From positions 2,313,700 to 2,377,699 of the forward strand of contig AP014683.1 of NCBI GenBank assembly GCA_000828975.1: a stretch of 64,000 nucleotides of DNA, in the 5' to 3' direction. The DNA is from Burkholderiales bacterium GJ-E10. GTDB taxonomy: Bacteria; Pseudomonadota; Gammaproteobacteria; Burkholderiales; Burkholderiaceae_F. Both the position numbers and the translations under genes were made by a program. A model generated the notes under the pieces. It was not told the DNA's origin, did not search any database, and saw nothing but the letters and a program-made list of their open reading frames with translations. Shown piece by piece: positions 7,870-21,500 of this stretch (its first letter is position 1; each line of letters opens with the position of its first letter).

Positions 7870-8600
7870 CGCCCCTGTCGTTTGAGGACGGCTTCCGCCA
7901 GCGCGAGGTCGCCCTGCTCCGTCACCTTCATGTTGCCGGCCGAACCGGCGATCAGGCGCGGGCGACGGCCCAGCGCTTCCACCGCCGCCGACTCATCGGT
8001 GATCGCGGCGAAGCCGCGCGCGGCGGCGCCGCCGGGGCCGCTGCCGCCGGTCACGCTGCCCGCCACGCCGTCGAGCGCCCGGCGCAGCACGTCGAGCCGG
8101 AACATCTGCGGCGTCAACGCGCGCCAGAGTCCGGTGCGATCCACCGTCTCGGCAACGCGCCCCTCCTGCTCGCGCTTGACGGTATCGGCAAGCGGCGCCG
8201 CCAGCAGGCCGCCATCCTCGTCGAGCGCGCCGTCGATCAATGCGGCGAGGTCGCCCGCGCCCAGGCACGGACGCGCGGCATCGTGCACCAGCACCCAGGT
8301 CCGCTCGGGATTGGGAACCGCTTCGGCAAGCGCATGCACGCCGTTGCGAACCGTCTCGGCGCGCGTCGCCCCCCCTGCGGCGAGCACTTCACAATGTTGC
8401 GGCAGGTCGAGTGCCTGCGCATGCGTATCCCCCGGCGCCACCACGACGAGAATGCCCTGCACCCGCGCATCCGCGGCAAGCGCGTCCACGGACCATTCGA
8501 GCAGCGTTCGCGGTCCGAGGGAAAGATATTGCTTGGGGCGATCCGCGCGCATGCGCACGCCGGTCCCGGCGGCGGGGATCAAACCGACGATCTGATTCAA
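7863..8600 (-). CDS. ispD: 2-C-methyl-D-erythritol 4-phosphate cytidylyltransferase
   Basis: 245 residues. The CTP-binding loop ([19 protein letters not shown]), VHDAARPC and DTVKR are the recognised IspD motifs. It activates MEP with CTP in the isoprenoid pathway and is translationally coupled to ispF. A Gly/Ala-rich insertion ([13 protein letters not shown]) lies in the C-terminal third. Confidence 0.95.
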   Translation of the reverse strand: MNQIVGLIPAAGTGVRMRADRPKQYLSLGPRTLLEWSVDALAADARVQGILVVVAPGDTHAQALDLPQHCEVLAAGGATRAETVRNGVHALAEAVPNPERTWVLVHDAARPCLGAGDLAALIDGALDEDGGLLAAPLADTVKREQEGRVAETVDRTGLWRALTPQMFRLDVLRRALDGVAGSVTGGSGPGGAAARGFAAITDESAAVEALGRRPRLIAGSAGNMKVTEQGDLALAEAVLKRQGRW

Positions 8601-8746
8601 TGCAACCCTTCAAAAAAATGCGCCCCCCCACCCCAATCCGCTCCGCCCGATGGAGGAAGCGGAAATGCACACCCCCGCTCGCGGAAGAGGGCGGAGGTGC
8701 GGGTGTCTGCGCCGGGCGCGCAGCCTGATATCTTGTCTCCGGTTCC

Positions 8747-8752
8747 TATAAT
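8747..8752 (+). promoter_or_regulatory. Candidate -10 box for mfd
   Basis: A perfect TATAAT ends 7 bases before the mfd ATG at 8760. No good -35 hexamer is seen at 16-18 bases upstream. If used, transcription would begin at or next to the ATG. Confidence 0.4.
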
Positions 8753-8759
8753 ACCGGCG

Positions 8760-12332
<3,573 letters not shown>

Positions 12333-13211
12333 ATGGACCTCGTACTCCAGTCCCCCGACCTCACCGACATCGCCGTCGAAGCCCTGCAGCGGGCCTGTGC
12401 CGCCCGATCCATCCGTCGCAAGCCCGGCGCCGCGCGGCTATCCGAAGTTGCCGACGACGACGGTGGCGGAACGATTCGCGCCGCCATCGCCGCCCTCGCG
12501 CAGGAACATGCCTGCGATGCGGCATTCGTGGATGAGGCATTTGTGCAGCGGGATTTCCGCGCGCTGGCGATGGACATGGATTCGACGGTCATCACCATCG
12601 AGTGCATGGATGAGATCGCCCGCTACGCCGGCAAGGGCGCCGAAGTCGCTGCGATCACCGAAGCCGCGATGCGCGGCGAAATCCCCGACTTCTCCGAAAG
12701 CCTGCGCCGCCGCGCGGCCCTGCTCGCCGGTGCCGATGCGGCGCTGATCGACCGGGTGATCGCCGACCGCCTGCGCTTCTCGCCGGGGGCGCCGGAACTG
12801 ATCGCGACCGCACGCGCCAACGGCTGGAAAACGCTGCTGGTGTCGGGCGGGTTCGTGCAGTTCACCGGCCATGTGCAGCGTGCGCTGGGCATCGACGTGG
12901 CCTGCGCCAATCACATCGAGATTCGCGACGGACGTCTGACCGGTCAGGTATCCGGACCGCCGGAAAACGGCGGCGCAATCGTCGACGCCGCCGGCAAAGC
13001 AGCGGCCTTGCAACGCCTCTGCGCGGAGATCGGCTGCGACACCCGGCAGGCGATCGCCGTCGGCGACGGCGCCAACGATCTGCAAATGATGCGCCTGGCA
13101 GGACTGTCGGTGGCCTACCGGGCCAAGCCGCTGGTGCGGAGCCAGGCGGACGTGGCGATCCAGCATGCGGGGCTGGACGGGATCCTCAATCTCTTTGCGG
13201 ACCGGTGGTAA
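12333..13211 (+). CDS. serB: Phosphoserine phosphatase
   Basis: 292 residues. HAD-family motifs: DMDST at about 80-84 (nucleophile and acid Asp), LLVSGGF for motif II, and [10 protein letters not shown] for motif IV, all typical of SerB. It catalyses the last step of L-serine synthesis. The N-terminal 75 residues form the extra domain found in proteobacterial SerB. The ATG abuts the mfd TAA with no gap. The 3' end overlaps convergent rimO by 26 bases. Confidence 0.95.
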   Translation: MDLVLQSPDLTDIAVEALQRACAARSIRRKPGAARLSEVADDDGGGTIRAAIAALAQEHACDAAFVDEAFVQRDFRALAMDMDSTVITIECMDEIARYAGKGAEVAAITEAAMRGEIPDFSESLRRRAALLAGADAALIDRVIADRLRFSPGAPELIATARANGWKTLLVSGGFVQFTGHVQRALGIDVACANHIEIRDGRLTGQVSGPPENGGAIVDAAGKAAALQRLCAEIGCDTRQAIAVGDGANDLQMMRLAGLSVAYRAKPLVRSQADVAIQHAGLDGILNLFADRW

Positions 13212-14541
13212 CGCGTCCGAACAGATCATGCACGTCGGCGGATTCCACCATGACGTCCGCGAACTCGCCCGCGCGTAGCCGCGGGTCGGGCGCGAGATAG
13301 ACGACGCCGTCGATCTCGGGCGCATCGGCGCTCGAACGCGCCACCGCCCCCTCCTCCGACACGTCGTCGACCAGGACGCGCAGGACCGTGCCCACTTTGC
13401 GCGCCAGGCGGGCGCGCGAAATTTCCTCCTGCGCCGCCATCAGCCGCGCACGGCGATCCTCCCGGACCTCTTCCGGCAGCGCCCCGGGCAGAGCGTTTGC
13501 GGCGGCACCCTCCACCGGGGAATAGGCGAAACAGCCGACGCGATCGAGCTGGGCTTCGCGCAGGAATTCGAGCATCGACTCGAACTCCGCCTCGGTTTCG
13601 CCGGGGAATCCGGCGATGAAGGTGCTGCGGATCGTCAGATCGGGACAGATCGCCCGCCAGCCGCGGATCCGTTCCAGATTGGCCTCGCCCGCCGCCGGCC
13701 GCTTCATCGCCTTGAGCACGCGCGGATGGGCGTGCTGGAAGGGGACGTCGAGGTACGGCAGCACCTTGCCTTCCGCCATCAGCGGAATCACCTCGTCGAC
13801 GTGGGGATAGGGGTAGACGTAATGCAACCGCACCCAGGCGCCGAGCGCGGCCAGCTCGCGCACCAGTTCGGTCATCCGCGTCCGCACCGGGCGACCGTCG
13901 ACGAAGCCGGTGCGATAGCGCAGGTCGACGCCGTAGGCGCTCGTATCCTGGGAAATCACCAGCAGTTCGCGCACGCCCTGGCGGACCAGCGCCTCGGCCT
14001 CGTGCAGCACTTCGCCGATCGGCCGCGAAACCAGATCGCCGCGCAGGGACGGAATGATGCAGAAGCTGCAGCGGTGATTGCAGCCCTCGGAAATCTTCAG
14101 GTACGCATAGTGGCGGGGCGTGAGCTTCAGTCCCGCCGGCGGCACAAGATCGACGCGCGGATCGTGGGGCTGCGGCAGGTGCTCGTGCACCGCCTGCAAC
14201 ACCGCATCGGTCTCGTGCGGCCCGGTCACCGCCAGCACCTTGGGGTGCAGGCTGCGCACGAGGTTGTCGCCCCCGGCGTCGGTGCGTCCACCGAGGCAGC
14301 CGGTGACGATCACCTTGCCGTTTTCGGAGAGCGCCTCGCCGATCGCATCGAGCGACTCCTGCACCGCGCTGTCGATAAAGCCGCAGGTGTTGACGACGAC
14401 GAGGTCGGCTTCCTCGTAGGAACCCTGGATGCGGTAGCCCTCCGCGCGCAGGCGGGTGAGGATGCGCTCGGAATCGACGAGCGCCTTGGGGCAACCGAGG
14501 GACACGAAGCCCACGGCGGGAATGGCTTTTTTCTTACGCAT
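13186..14541 (-). CDS. rimO: Ribosomal protein S12 methylthiotransferase RimO
   Basis: 451 residues from [21 protein letters not shown] at 14541. The N-terminal cluster domain has [16 protein letters not shown] and TGCLGG Cys residues; the radical-SAM motif is CNHRCSFC (about 153-160); a TRAM-like domain closes the protein. [15 protein letters not shown] distinguishes RimO from MiaB. RimO methylthiolates Asp-89 of ribosomal protein S12. A longer ORF runs 25 codons upstream through a dispersed repeat and is not credible as protein. Confidence 0.96.
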   Translation of the reverse strand: MRKKKAIPAVGFVSLGCPKALVDSERILTRLRAEGYRIQGSYEEADLVVVNTCGFIDSAVQESLDAIGEALSENGKVIVTGCLGGRTDAGGDNLVRSLHPKVLAVTGPHETDAVLQAVHEHLPQPHDPRVDLVPPAGLKLTPRHYAYLKISEGCNHRCSFCIIPSLRGDLVSRPIGEVLHEAEALVRQGVRELLVISQDTSAYGVDLRYRTGFVDGRPVRTRMTELVRELAALGAWVRLHYVYPYPHVDEVIPLMAEGKVLPYLDVPFQHAHPRVLKAMKRPAAGEANLERIRGWRAICPDLTIRSTFIAGFPGETEAEFESMLEFLREAQLDRVGCFAYSPVEGAAANALPGALPEEVREDRRARLMAAQEEISRARLARKVGTVLRVLVDDVSEEGAVARSSADAPEIDGVVYLAPDPRLRAGEFADVMVESADVHDLFGRVTTGPQRD

Positions 14542-14553
14542 GATCGCTGGCCA

Positions 14554-14594
14554 ACCCCCTCTCCCGCTTGCGGGAGAGGGTTGGGGTGAGGGTG
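14554..14594. repeat. Dispersed palindromic repeat, copy 1
   Basis: Core ccctctcccgc-tt-gcgggagaggg at 14557-14580 forms an 11-bp perfect stem with a 2-base loop, followed by the ttggggtgagggtg tail. It lies directly upstream of rimO. Confidence 0.85.
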
Positions 14595-14615
14595 TGGAAC
14601 GAATACCGGTGTTCA

Positions 14616-14661
14616 CATCCCCTCGCCCCGACCGTCTCTCCCAAGGGGGAGAAGGGATATG
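14616..14661. repeat. Degenerate dispersed repeat
   Basis: cccctcgccccgaccgtctctcccaagggggagaaggg carries the family tail and a shorter stem (tctccc/gggaga), opposite in orientation to the copy at 14554. It lies just downstream of rfbC. Confidence 0.6.
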
Positions 14662-14679
14662 AATCCGATGAATTTGACA

Positions 14680-15231
14680 TCAGTCGTTGAACACGTCCGC
14701 CCGCGCCAGCGTCGGCGCGGCGGCGTCCTTCGCGGCGAGGATCGGCGCCGCGCCGTGCAATGGCCACCGGACGCCGACCGTCGGGTCGTTCCAGACCAGG
14801 GAGCGCTCATGCTCCGGCATCCAGTATTCGGTGGTCTTGTACAGGAAGTCGGCCGACTCGCTGCACACCAGAAACCCGTGGCCGAAGCCCGGCGGGATCC
14901 ACAGTTGCCGCTTGTTCTCTGCACTCAGTTCGAACCCGACCCATTTCCCGAATCGCGGCGAATCGCGGCGCAGATCGACCGCCACGTCGAATACGGCGCC
15001 CTGCACCACGCGCACGAGCTTCCCCTGCGGCTTGACGAGCTGGTAGTGGATGCCGCGCAGGACATTCCTCGCGGAGCGCGAATGGTTGTCCTGCACGAAG
15101 TCGGCATCGACACCGGTGGCTTCGCGAAACCGCCGGGCGTTCCAGCTTTCCAGAAAGAAGCCGCGATCGTCTCCGAAGACCTTCGGATCGATGAGCAGGA
15201 CTTCCGGCAATTCGGTTGGCGTTACTTGCAT
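14680..15231 (-). CDS. rfbC: dTDP-4-dehydrorhamnose 3,5-epimerase
   Basis: 183 residues with the cupin-type RmlC fold motifs: DDRGFFLESWN, QDNHSRSARNVLRGIHYQ (catalytic His in GIHYQ), KLVRVVQGAVFDVAVDLR and the tyrosine segment YKTTEYW. Third step of dTDP-L-rhamnose synthesis. It is downstream of rfbA with a dispersed repeat in the 50-base gap. Together with rfbA, rfbB and rfbD the four-step pathway is complete. Confidence 0.96.
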   Translation of the reverse strand: MQVTPTELPEVLLIDPKVFGDDRGFFLESWNARRFREATGVDADFVQDNHSRSARNVLRGIHYQLVKPQGKLVRVVQGAVFDVAVDLRRDSPRFGKWVGFELSAENKRQLWIPPGFGHGFLVCSESADFLYKTTEYWMPEHERSLVWNDPTVGVRWPLHGAAPILAAKDAAAPTLARADVFND

Positions 15232-15234
15232 TTA

Positions 15235-15272
15235 CCCTCACCCTGACCCTCTCCCACAGGCGGGAGAAGGGA
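15235..15272. repeat. Dispersed palindromic repeat between rfbA and rfbC
   Basis: ccctcaccctgaccctctcccacaggcgggagaaggga; same family, with a slightly imperfect stem (ctctcccac/gcgggagaa). Confidence 0.7.
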
Positions 15273-15281
15273 TGTTCTGCC

Positions 15282-16175
15282 CTACCGCACGGGTTCGCGC
15301 AAGATGCGCTGCAGATACTGCCCGTATCCGTTCTTCGCCATCGGCGCGGCCAGGCGTTCGAGTTCCTGCGCATCGATCCAGCCCTGGCGGAAGGCGATCT
15401 CCTCGGGACAGGCGATCTTGAGCCCCTGCCGCGTCTCGATCGTCTGGATGAACTGCGCCGCATCGAGCAGCGACTCGTGCGTGCCGGTGTCGAGCCAGGC
15501 CATGCCGCGGCCCATGATTTCCACCTGCAGGCGGCCCTGCTCCAGATAGGCGCGGTTGACGTCGGTGATCTCGAGCTCGCCCCGTGGCGACGGCTGGAGC
15601 GCCGCCGCGATATCCAGCACCTGATTGTCGTAGAAATAGAGTCCGGTCACCGCGTAGTTCGAACGCGGCTGCGCAGGCTTCTCCTCGATCGACAGGGCGC
15701 GGAACTGCGCGTCGAACGCCACCACGCCGTAACGCTCGGGATCCGTCACGTGATATGCGAAGACCGTGGCGCCGCTCGCCCGCGCGTTGGCGCGCTGCAA
15801 TTGTGCGACCAGATCGTGGCCATAGAAGATGTTGTCGCCCAGCACGAGCGCGGTATCGTCCGTGCCCACGAATCGGCGACCGAGGATGAAGGCCTGCGCC
15901 AACCCATCCGGGCTCGGCTGCACCTGATACGACAGGTTCAGCCCCCAGCGCGCGCCGTCGCCCAGCAGCTGCTCGAAGCGCGGCGTATCCGCCGGGGTCG
16001 AAATGACCAGGATGTCGCGAATCCCCGCGAGCATCAGCGTGCTCAGCGGGTAGTAGACCATCGGCTTGTCGTACACCGGCAGCAGCTGCTTGGACACCGC
16101 CTGCGTGACCGGATAGAGCCGGGTGCCGGAACCGCCGGCAAGGAGGATGCCTTTTCGGCGCGAAACCGGGCTCAT
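15282..16175 (-). CDS. rfbA: Glucose-1-phosphate thymidylyltransferase
   Basis: 297 residues. The nucleotide-binding [16 protein letters not shown], the [17 protein letters not shown] segment and [12 protein letters not shown] are diagnostic of RmlA. It makes dTDP-glucose, the first step to dTDP-rhamnose. The ATG at 16175 overlaps the rfbB stop by 4 bases. The upstream open frame is an artefact of rfbB. Confidence 0.96.
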   Translation of the reverse strand: MSPVSRRKGILLAGGSGTRLYPVTQAVSKQLLPVYDKPMVYYPLSTLMLAGIRDILVISTPADTPRFEQLLGDGARWGLNLSYQVQPSPDGLAQAFILGRRFVGTDDTALVLGDNIFYGHDLVAQLQRANARASGATVFAYHVTDPERYGVVAFDAQFRALSIEEKPAQPRSNYAVTGLYFYDNQVLDIAAALQPSPRGELEITDVNRAYLEQGRLQVEIMGRGMAWLDTGTHESLLDAAQFIQTIETRQGLKIACPEEIAFRQGWIDAQELERLAAPMAKNGYGQYLQRILREPVR

Positions 16176-17260
16176 CGATCCGCCCCCTCTGCCACGCCGC
16201 CGTATTGCAGCGCCACCCACTCCCGGTACTTCCCGGACGTGACCTCGGCGACCCAATCGGGGTGGTCGAGAAACCACGCGATCGTCTTGCGCAGGCCGGT
16301 GTCGAACGATTCCGCCGGCTTCCACCCCAGTTCGCGCTCGATCTTCGTGCAATCGATCGCATAACGCCGATCGTGGCCCGGCCGGTCCTTCACATAGGTG
16401 ATGTGCCGCGCGTACGAACCGGCACCGTCGGGCCGCAGTTCGTCGAGCGCGGCGCAGATCCGTCGCACGACCTCGATGTTGCGTACTTCGTTGCGCCCGC
16501 CGATGTTGTAGGTCTCGCCCAGGCGGCCATCTTCCAGTACCCGGCGGATGCCGCTGCAGTGGTCGCCGACGTAGAGCCAATCCCGCACGTTCTGCCCGTC
16601 GCCGTATACCGGCAGAGGCTTGCCCTGCAGCGCATTGGCGATCATCAGCGGAATGAGCTTTTCCGGAAACTGGAACGGCCCGTAGTTGTTGCTGCAATTG
16701 GTCGTGAGCACGGGCAGGCCGTAGGTATGGAAGTACGCCCGTACCAGATGGTCGGACGCCGCCTTCGATGCGGCGTACGGACTGTTGGGCGCGTAGGGCG
16801 TGGTCTCGGTAAACGCCGGATCGTGTTCCTCCAGCGAGCCGTAGACCTCGTCGGTGGACACATGCAGGAAGCGAAAGGCATCGCGCGCCGCGCCGCTCAA
16901 CTCGCCGTGGTATGCGCGCGCGGCTTCGAGCAGGGCGAAGGTTCCCTCGATGTTGGTGCGCACGAATTCGCCCGGGCCGAGGATCGAACGGTCGACGTGG
17001 CTTTCGGCCGCGAAATGCACCACAGCGCGCGGCCGGTCCCGGCGCAGCAGCGCGAGCACCGCCGCGCTATCGCAGATGTCCTGCCGCACGAACTGCAGGC
17101 CGGGATGGGCGCGCACGGACGCAAGGTTGGCGAGGTTGCCGGCATACGTGAGCGCGTCCAGCACCAGCACGGGCTCGTCGACCGCCGCCCGCTCCGGATG
17201 CAGCCAGTCGACGACGAAGTTTGAACCGATGAAACCGGCGCCGCCGGTGACGAAAATCAT
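16172..17260 (-). CDS. rfbB: dTDP-glucose 4,6-dehydratase
   Basis: 362 residues. NAD-binding GGAGFIGSN at the N-terminus, [12 protein letters not shown], the catalytic STDEVYGSL and [11 protein letters not shown] (Y-x3-K) and [14 protein letters not shown] are the RmlB motifs. Second step of dTDP-L-rhamnose synthesis. The start MIFVTGG at 17260 has AAGGA 7-8 bases upstream; two further in-frame ATGs upstream are less well placed. Confidence 0.96.
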   Translation of the reverse strand: MIFVTGGAGFIGSNFVVDWLHPERAAVDEPVLVLDALTYAGNLANLASVRAHPGLQFVRQDICDSAAVLALLRRDRPRAVVHFAAESHVDRSILGPGEFVRTNIEGTFALLEAARAYHGELSGAARDAFRFLHVSTDEVYGSLEEHDPAFTETTPYAPNSPYAASKAASDHLVRAYFHTYGLPVLTTNCSNNYGPFQFPEKLIPLMIANALQGKPLPVYGDGQNVRDWLYVGDHCSGIRRVLEDGRLGETYNIGGRNEVRNIEVVRRICAALDELRPDGAGSYARHITYVKDRPGHDRRYAIDCTKIERELGWKPAESFDTGLRKTIAWFLDHPDWVAEVTSGKYREWVALQYGGVAEGADR

Positions 17261-17372
17261 TGCATTCCTTTCCATGCGGCGGGAATCCGGCCCCACGCGC
17301 TCCTCCGCGCCCGATATCGCTCCGATCGCGCGCGGGGCCGGGTCCCCGCCGCGATCATCCCCGCGATCATCC

Positions 17373-17861
17373 CTATTCTCCCGCCGCCCGGATCTTCTTC
17401 AGCAGCGCCGTCGTCGAGCGCTCGTGCTCGAACGCAATGGCGACGGTGCGCGCTCCCCAACTGCGGGCGAGGCGCGCTTCGGGCGTCGCGTCGATGTCGT
17501 AATCGCCGCCCTTGACGTAGATCTCCGGCCGCACGATCTCCAGCACCGGCAGCGGCACCGATTCCCCGAAGATCGTCACCAGGTCGACCGCCTCCAGCGC
17601 GGCGAGGACGGCGGCCCGGTCGGCCTCGCCGTTGAGCGGCCGGTCGGACCCCTTGCCCAGGCTGCGCACCGAATCGTCGGAATTGACCGCGACGACGAGG
17701 CTCGCCCCGAGGGCGCGGGCACGGGCCAGGTACGTCACGTGCCCGCGATGCAGGATGTCGAACACGCCGTTGGTGAGCACGACGGGCCGCGGCAACGCGC
17801 CCACGCGGGCCGCCAAGGCTGCGCGCGGGACGATCTTGGATTCGAACGCGAGATCACTCAT
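17373..17861 (-). CDS. rfaE2: D-glycero-beta-D-manno-heptose 1-phosphate adenylyltransferase
   Basis: 162 residues. The cytidylyltransferase-fold signature [16 protein letters not shown] and the KGGDYD motif identify the stand-alone adenylyltransferase (C-terminal half of E. coli HldE). It makes ADP-heptose for LPS inner core. The kinase half is a separate gene at 18871, an arrangement usual in betaproteobacteria. It is divergent from rfbD, with a 66-base gap that holds an inverted repeat. Confidence 0.93.
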   Translation of the reverse strand: MSDLAFESKIVPRAALAARVGALPRPVVLTNGVFDILHRGHVTYLARARALGASLVVAVNSDDSVRSLGKGSDRPLNGEADRAAVLAALEAVDLVTIFGESVPLPVLEIVRPEIYVKGGDYDIDATPEARLARSWGARTVAIAFEHERSTTALLKKIRAAGE

Positions 17862-17883
17862 CGGAAATGCGCAATACTAGCGG

Positions 17884-17903
17884 ATGCACGCATCCGCGTG
17901 CAT
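17884..17903. promoter_or_regulatory. Inverted repeat between rfaE2 and rfbD
   Basis: ATGCACGC-ATCC-GCGTGCAT: an 8-bp perfect inverted repeat with a 4-base spacer, in the 66-base divergent promoter region. It could be an operator shared by the heptose and rhamnose genes; no regulator is identified. Confidence 0.35.
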
Positions 17904-17927
17904 GACCGGTTTCAACGCCCTCTCCCC

Positions 17928-18809
17928 ATGAAAATCCTGCTCTTCGGCGCCAACGGCCAGGTCGGCTGGGAATTGCAGCGCGCGCTCGCCCCCCTGGGAA
18001 CCCTGACCGCGCTCGACCGCGGCAACGGCGATCTCGAGAAGCCGCTGCGACCGATCCTGGAACGGGAGGCGCCGGACGTGATCGTCAACGCCGCCGCCTA
18101 TACGGCCGTGGATCGCGCCGAATCCGAGCCCGAGCGTGCGCAGCGGGTCAACGCCGACGCGGTGGCGGAAATGGCGCAAGCGGCCGCCGGGTCCGGAGCG
18201 CTGCTGGTGCATTACTCGACCGATTACGTCTTCGACGGCCAGGGAGCCGCGCCCCATCGCGAAGACGACGCCACGGCGCCGCTCAACACCTACGGCCGCA
18301 CCAAACTGGCCGGCGAAGCGGCCATCCGCGCCAGCGGTTGCCGCCATGCGATCTTCCGCACGAGCTGGGTCTACGCGGCACGGGGGAAAAACTTCGCGCG
18401 CACGATCCTGGAGCGGGCGACGACGCTCGACTCCCTGAAGGTCGTGGCCGACACCTGGGGCGTTCCGACGAGCGCCGAACTGCTCGCGGACGTGACGGCG
18501 CTGGCGATCCATCGGGACGCCGGGCGATTTCCCTCCGGCACCTACCACCTCGTTCCGTCCGGTGAAACCACCTGGCACGGGTATGCGGCGGTCCTGCTCG
18601 AAACCGCCCGTGCCTGCGGCGTGCCGCTGCGCGTCGCGCCGGAGGCGATCCTTCCCGTCGCGGCAAGCGCGTTTCCCGCGCCGGCCGCCCGGCCATTGAA
18701 TTCGCGCCTGGACAACACGCGGATCCAGAAGACCTTCGGCCTGGCGTTACCGGACTGGCGCGTGCACGTCCGACGGTTTGTCCAAGAGATCGCCGGCTCG
18801 ATACACTAG
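17928..18809 (+). CDS. rfbD: dTDP-4-dehydrorhamnose reductase
   Basis: 293 residues. N-terminal NADPH-binding GANGQVGWEL, NAAAYTAVDRAE, HYSTDYVFDG and YGRTKLAGE (Y-x3-K) are the RmlD motifs. Last step of dTDP-L-rhamnose synthesis. Start at 17928. It is divergent from the other rfb genes, and upstream of rfaE1 with a dispersed repeat between. Confidence 0.95.
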   Translation: MKILLFGANGQVGWELQRALAPLGTLTALDRGNGDLEKPLRPILEREAPDVIVNAAAYTAVDRAESEPERAQRVNADAVAEMAQAAAGSGALLVHYSTDYVFDGQGAAPHREDDATAPLNTYGRTKLAGEAAIRASGCRHAIFRTSWVYAARGKNFARTILERATTLDSLKVVADTWGVPTSAELLADVTALAIHRDAGRFPSGTYHLVPSGETTWHGYAAVLLETARACGVPLRVAPEAILPVAASAFPAPAARPLNSRLDNTRIQKTFGLALPDWRVHVRRFVQEIAGSIH

Positions 18810-18820
18810 CGCACATTTCC

Positions 18821-18860
18821 CACCCTCATGCTCGCCCTCTTCCGCCCGCGGGAGGGGGAA
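18821..18860. repeat. Dispersed repeat upstream of rfaE1
   Basis: caccctcatgctcgccctcttccgcccgcgggaggggg is a diverged member of the repeat family, with the tail on the left and a shorter stem, ending 11 bases before the rfaE1 ATG. Confidence 0.55.
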
Positions 18861-18870
18861 CACCCGACCC

Positions 18871-19824
18871 ATGGAGAAATCCGAACTGCGCCGCGCCCGC
18901 ATCCTGGTGGTGGGCGACGTCATGCTCGACCGCTACTGGTTCGGCGATGCCGAGCGCATCTCGCCGGAAGCCCCCGTGCCGGTGGTGCGCGTCGGGCAGG
19001 CCGAGGAACGCCTGGGCGGCGCGGCCAACGTCGCCCGCAATATCACGGCCATCGGTGCGCAGGCGGGCTTGCTGAGCGTGGTCGGCAACGACGAGGCCGG
19101 CCGGGCGATCGCGGCGCTGCTGCAGCGCGACGCGGTGCGCGACCATCTGCACATCGACAAGACATTGTCCACGACCGTGAAGCTGCGCATCGTGGTGCGC
19201 CGGCAGCAGCTTGCCCGCCTCGACTTCGAAAGCCAGCCTGAAGCCGAAGTGCTCAACGCCCACCTCGAGGAATACGCGCGCCTGCTGCCGGAGTACGATC
19301 TGGTGATCCTTTCCGACTACGGCAAGGGTGGGCTTACGCACATCCGGCGCATGATCGACCTGGCGCGCGCCGCGCATCGGCCGGTGCTCGTCGACCCCAA
19401 GGGCGACGACTATGCGCGCTACGCCGGCGCAACCGTGATCACCCCCAATCGCGCCGAACTGCGGGAGGTGATCGGGCGCTGGCGCGACGAGGCGGATCTC
19501 GCCGAGCGGGCACAGCGGCTGCGGCAGGATCTGGGCCTCGACGCGCTGCTGCTCACGCGCAGCGAGGAAGGCATGACGCTCTTCACCGAACGCGGCATCG
19601 AGAGCGTGCCGGCGCGGGCACGCGAGGTGTTCGACGTGAGCGGCGCGGGGGACACCGTGATCGCCGTGCTCGGCGCGATGCTGGCGCTGGATCGCGGCCT
19701 GCCGGAAGCCATGCGTACGGCCAACCGGGCGGGCGGCATCGTCGTCGGCAAGCTCGGCACGGCAACGGTGAGCCATGAAGAACTGTTCGGAACCGGACAG
19801 ACCACTCAGGAGACGACACCATGA
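18871..19824 (+). CDS. rfaE1: D-glycero-beta-D-manno-heptose-7-phosphate kinase
   Basis: 317 residues, ribokinase (PfkB) family. [25 protein letters not shown] is the heptokinase signature, followed by [10 protein letters not shown] and the catalytic [11 protein letters not shown]. It corresponds to the N-terminal half of HldE; the adenylyltransferase half is at 17373. The ATG at 18871 was chosen over a longer in-frame ORF that would begin inside rfbD. The stop overlaps hldD by 4 bases. Confidence 0.95.
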   Translation: MEKSELRRARILVVGDVMLDRYWFGDAERISPEAPVPVVRVGQAEERLGGAANVARNITAIGAQAGLLSVVGNDEAGRAIAALLQRDAVRDHLHIDKTLSTTVKLRIVVRRQQLARLDFESQPEAEVLNAHLEEYARLLPEYDLVILSDYGKGGLTHIRRMIDLARAAHRPVLVDPKGDDYARYAGATVITPNRAELREVIGRWRDEADLAERAQRLRQDLGLDALLLTRSEEGMTLFTERGIESVPARAREVFDVSGAGDTVIAVLGAMLALDRGLPEAMRTANRAGGIVVGKLGTATVSHEELFGTGQTTQETTP

Positions 19825-20819
19825 TCATCGTCACCGGCGCGGCCGGATTCATCGGCGCCAACATCCTGCGGGCCCTCAACGAACGCGGCGAAGCCGACAT
19901 CCTGGCGGTGGACAATCTCAGCACCCGCGCCGACAAGTTCCGGAACCTGGCGGAATTCGAGATCGCCGACTACCTGGACAAGGCAGACTTCATCGACCGC
20001 CTGCGCCAGGATGCCTTGCCGCGCGCCACGGCGGTATTCCACGAAGGTGCCTGTTCCGACACCATGGAGCGCGACGGGCGCTACATGATGGAGAACAATT
20101 TCCGCTACTCCGTCGATCTGCTCGACTGGTGCGTGGACAAGGGCACCGCCCTCCTCTACGCGTCGTCGGCGGCGGTCTACGGCCTGGGGCCGACGTTCGA
20201 GGAAGTGCGGGGCGCGGAGCGTCCGCTCAACGTCTACGGCTATTCGAAGCTGCTGTTTGACAACGTCGTGCGCCGTCGGCTCGAAGCGAATCCGCACGGA
20301 CTGCCGCCCGTCACCGGCCTGCGCTACTTCAACGTCTACGGCCCGCGGGAAAACCACAAGGAACGCATGGCGTCGGTGGCCTTCCACCATTTCCACCAGT
20401 TCCGGCGCGAGGGCAAGGTCAAGCTCTTCGAAGGCAGTCACGGGTTCGCCAATGGCGAGCAGCGGCGCGACTTCATCCACATCGACGACGTCGTCGCGGC
20501 CAACCTGCATTTCCTCGATCACCCGACGAGCGGGGTGTTCAACCTCGGCACCGGCCGCGCCCAGAGTTTCAACGACGTGGCGCTGGCGGTGATCAACGCG
20601 CTGCGCGAAGCCAACGGCCAGGGCCCGCTCACCCTGGCGCAGGCCGCGAGCCAGGGGACGATCGAGTACATCGCTTTCCCGGATGCGCTGCAAGGGAAGT
20701 ACCAGGCGTACACGCAGGCCGACACGACGCGGCTGCGCGCGGCCGGATTCGATGCACCGATGATGACCGTCGAACAGGGTGTCGCGGCCTATGTCCGATG
20801 GCTGCTGAAGAATTGCTAA
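19821..20819 (+). CDS. hldD: ADP-L-glycero-D-manno-heptose 6-epimerase
   Basis: 332 residues. [14 protein letters not shown]-binding loop, [20 protein letters not shown], the YASSAAVYG and [10 protein letters not shown] (Y-x3-K) catalytic elements and [19 protein letters not shown] match HldD (RfaD). It gives ADP-L-glycero-D-manno-heptose for LPS core. It is coupled to rfaE1 by an ATGA overlap. Confidence 0.96.
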   Translation: MIIVTGAAGFIGANILRALNERGEADILAVDNLSTRADKFRNLAEFEIADYLDKADFIDRLRQDALPRATAVFHEGACSDTMERDGRYMMENNFRYSVDLLDWCVDKGTALLYASSAAVYGLGPTFEEVRGAERPLNVYGYSKLLFDNVVRRRLEANPHGLPPVTGLRYFNVYGPRENHKERMASVAFHHFHQFRREGKVKLFEGSHGFANGEQRRDFIHIDDVVAANLHFLDHPTSGVFNLGTGRAQSFNDVALAVINALREANGQGPLTLAQAASQGTIEYIAFPDALQGKYQAYTQADTTRLRAAGFDAPMMTVEQGVAAYVRWLLKNC

Positions 20820-20907
20820 TGCACTGGAAATCGTGGCGCGAGAGGAAGGATCGCCATTGGTGGGCAATTTCGGCAATGGCGTTTGCACCGCACCCTGTAC
20901 CGATCCA

Positions 20908-21150
20908 GCGAGCGGTGGCTGTGCCCGGCCGGGGCCGGCTACGCGGTGGTCGCCCCGACGGGGCGACTGCGCTGCGCTGCGCAGTCCGCGAGCGCACGGC
21001 CGAACTCGCTGCGCGGCCTGCGGCCGCTGCGCTCAAACATGCGGCCGTGAGTCAGAAGGGTGGGCGCGCTTGCGCGCGCCGCGCCCGCGGCCTTGTGCTG
21101 CTCGCCACCGCGTCTTATGCCGGCCCCGGCCGGGCACAGCCACCGCTCGC
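20908..21150. repeat. Perfect 32-bp inverted repeat, arms 20908-20939 and 21119-21150
   Basis: The arm beginning gcgagcggtggctgtgcccg at 20908 is repeated as an exact reverse complement at 21119-21150, with 179 bases between. The stretch 20820-21408 holds no credible gene; overlapping ORFs on both strands read the same repeat units. Confidence 0.85.
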
Positions 21151-21414
21151 AGCCACCAACTCGCCGGGCAAAGACAAACCGCCTTCGATTGCGAACCCCG
21201 CGACCCGGCAGGAGGGCGCTTCCTCTCTTGAAGGGCCACCAACGTTTGCCGCGAGATCCGGGTGTCCTGCACCGGTTCCGGCCCCATCGGGGGGCGCGGT
21301 GCGCAGCGCAGGAGCCGGGGCGGCGCGCGACTGCGCGCCTCCACTTCTGACTCACGGCCGCATGTCCGAACGCAGCGTCCCCACCGGGGACGCGCAGTGA
21401 GTTCGGCCGTGCGC
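20992..21414. repeat. Long inverted repeat, arms 20992-21063 and 21341-21414
   Basis: The outer ends (gcgcacggccgaactc..ctgcgcg) match with one mismatch, and the inner ends (acatgcggccgtgagtcagaag) are 22 bases of exact reverse complement; the middles of the arms have diverged. It interlocks with the inverted repeats at 20908-21150 and 21251-21500 rather than nesting simply. Confidence 0.85.
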
Positions 21415-21500
21415 CCCGGCGCCGAGCAGCACAACGCAGTCGGCCCGCAGGGCCGACTGCGCCCCCGGGCCGAAACCGGTGCAGGACGCCCGGATCTCGC
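21251..21500. repeat. Inverted repeat, arms 21251-21285 and 21466-21500
   Basis: 35-base arms matching at 32 positions as reverse complements (gcgagatccggg..gtcctgcaccggtt). The right arm lies inside the open frame leading into gmhB. Confidence 0.8.

Noticed and set aside
20820..21500. Insertion sequence remnant
   Set aside because: Inverted repeats are present but no transposase fragment or target-site duplication could be recognised.
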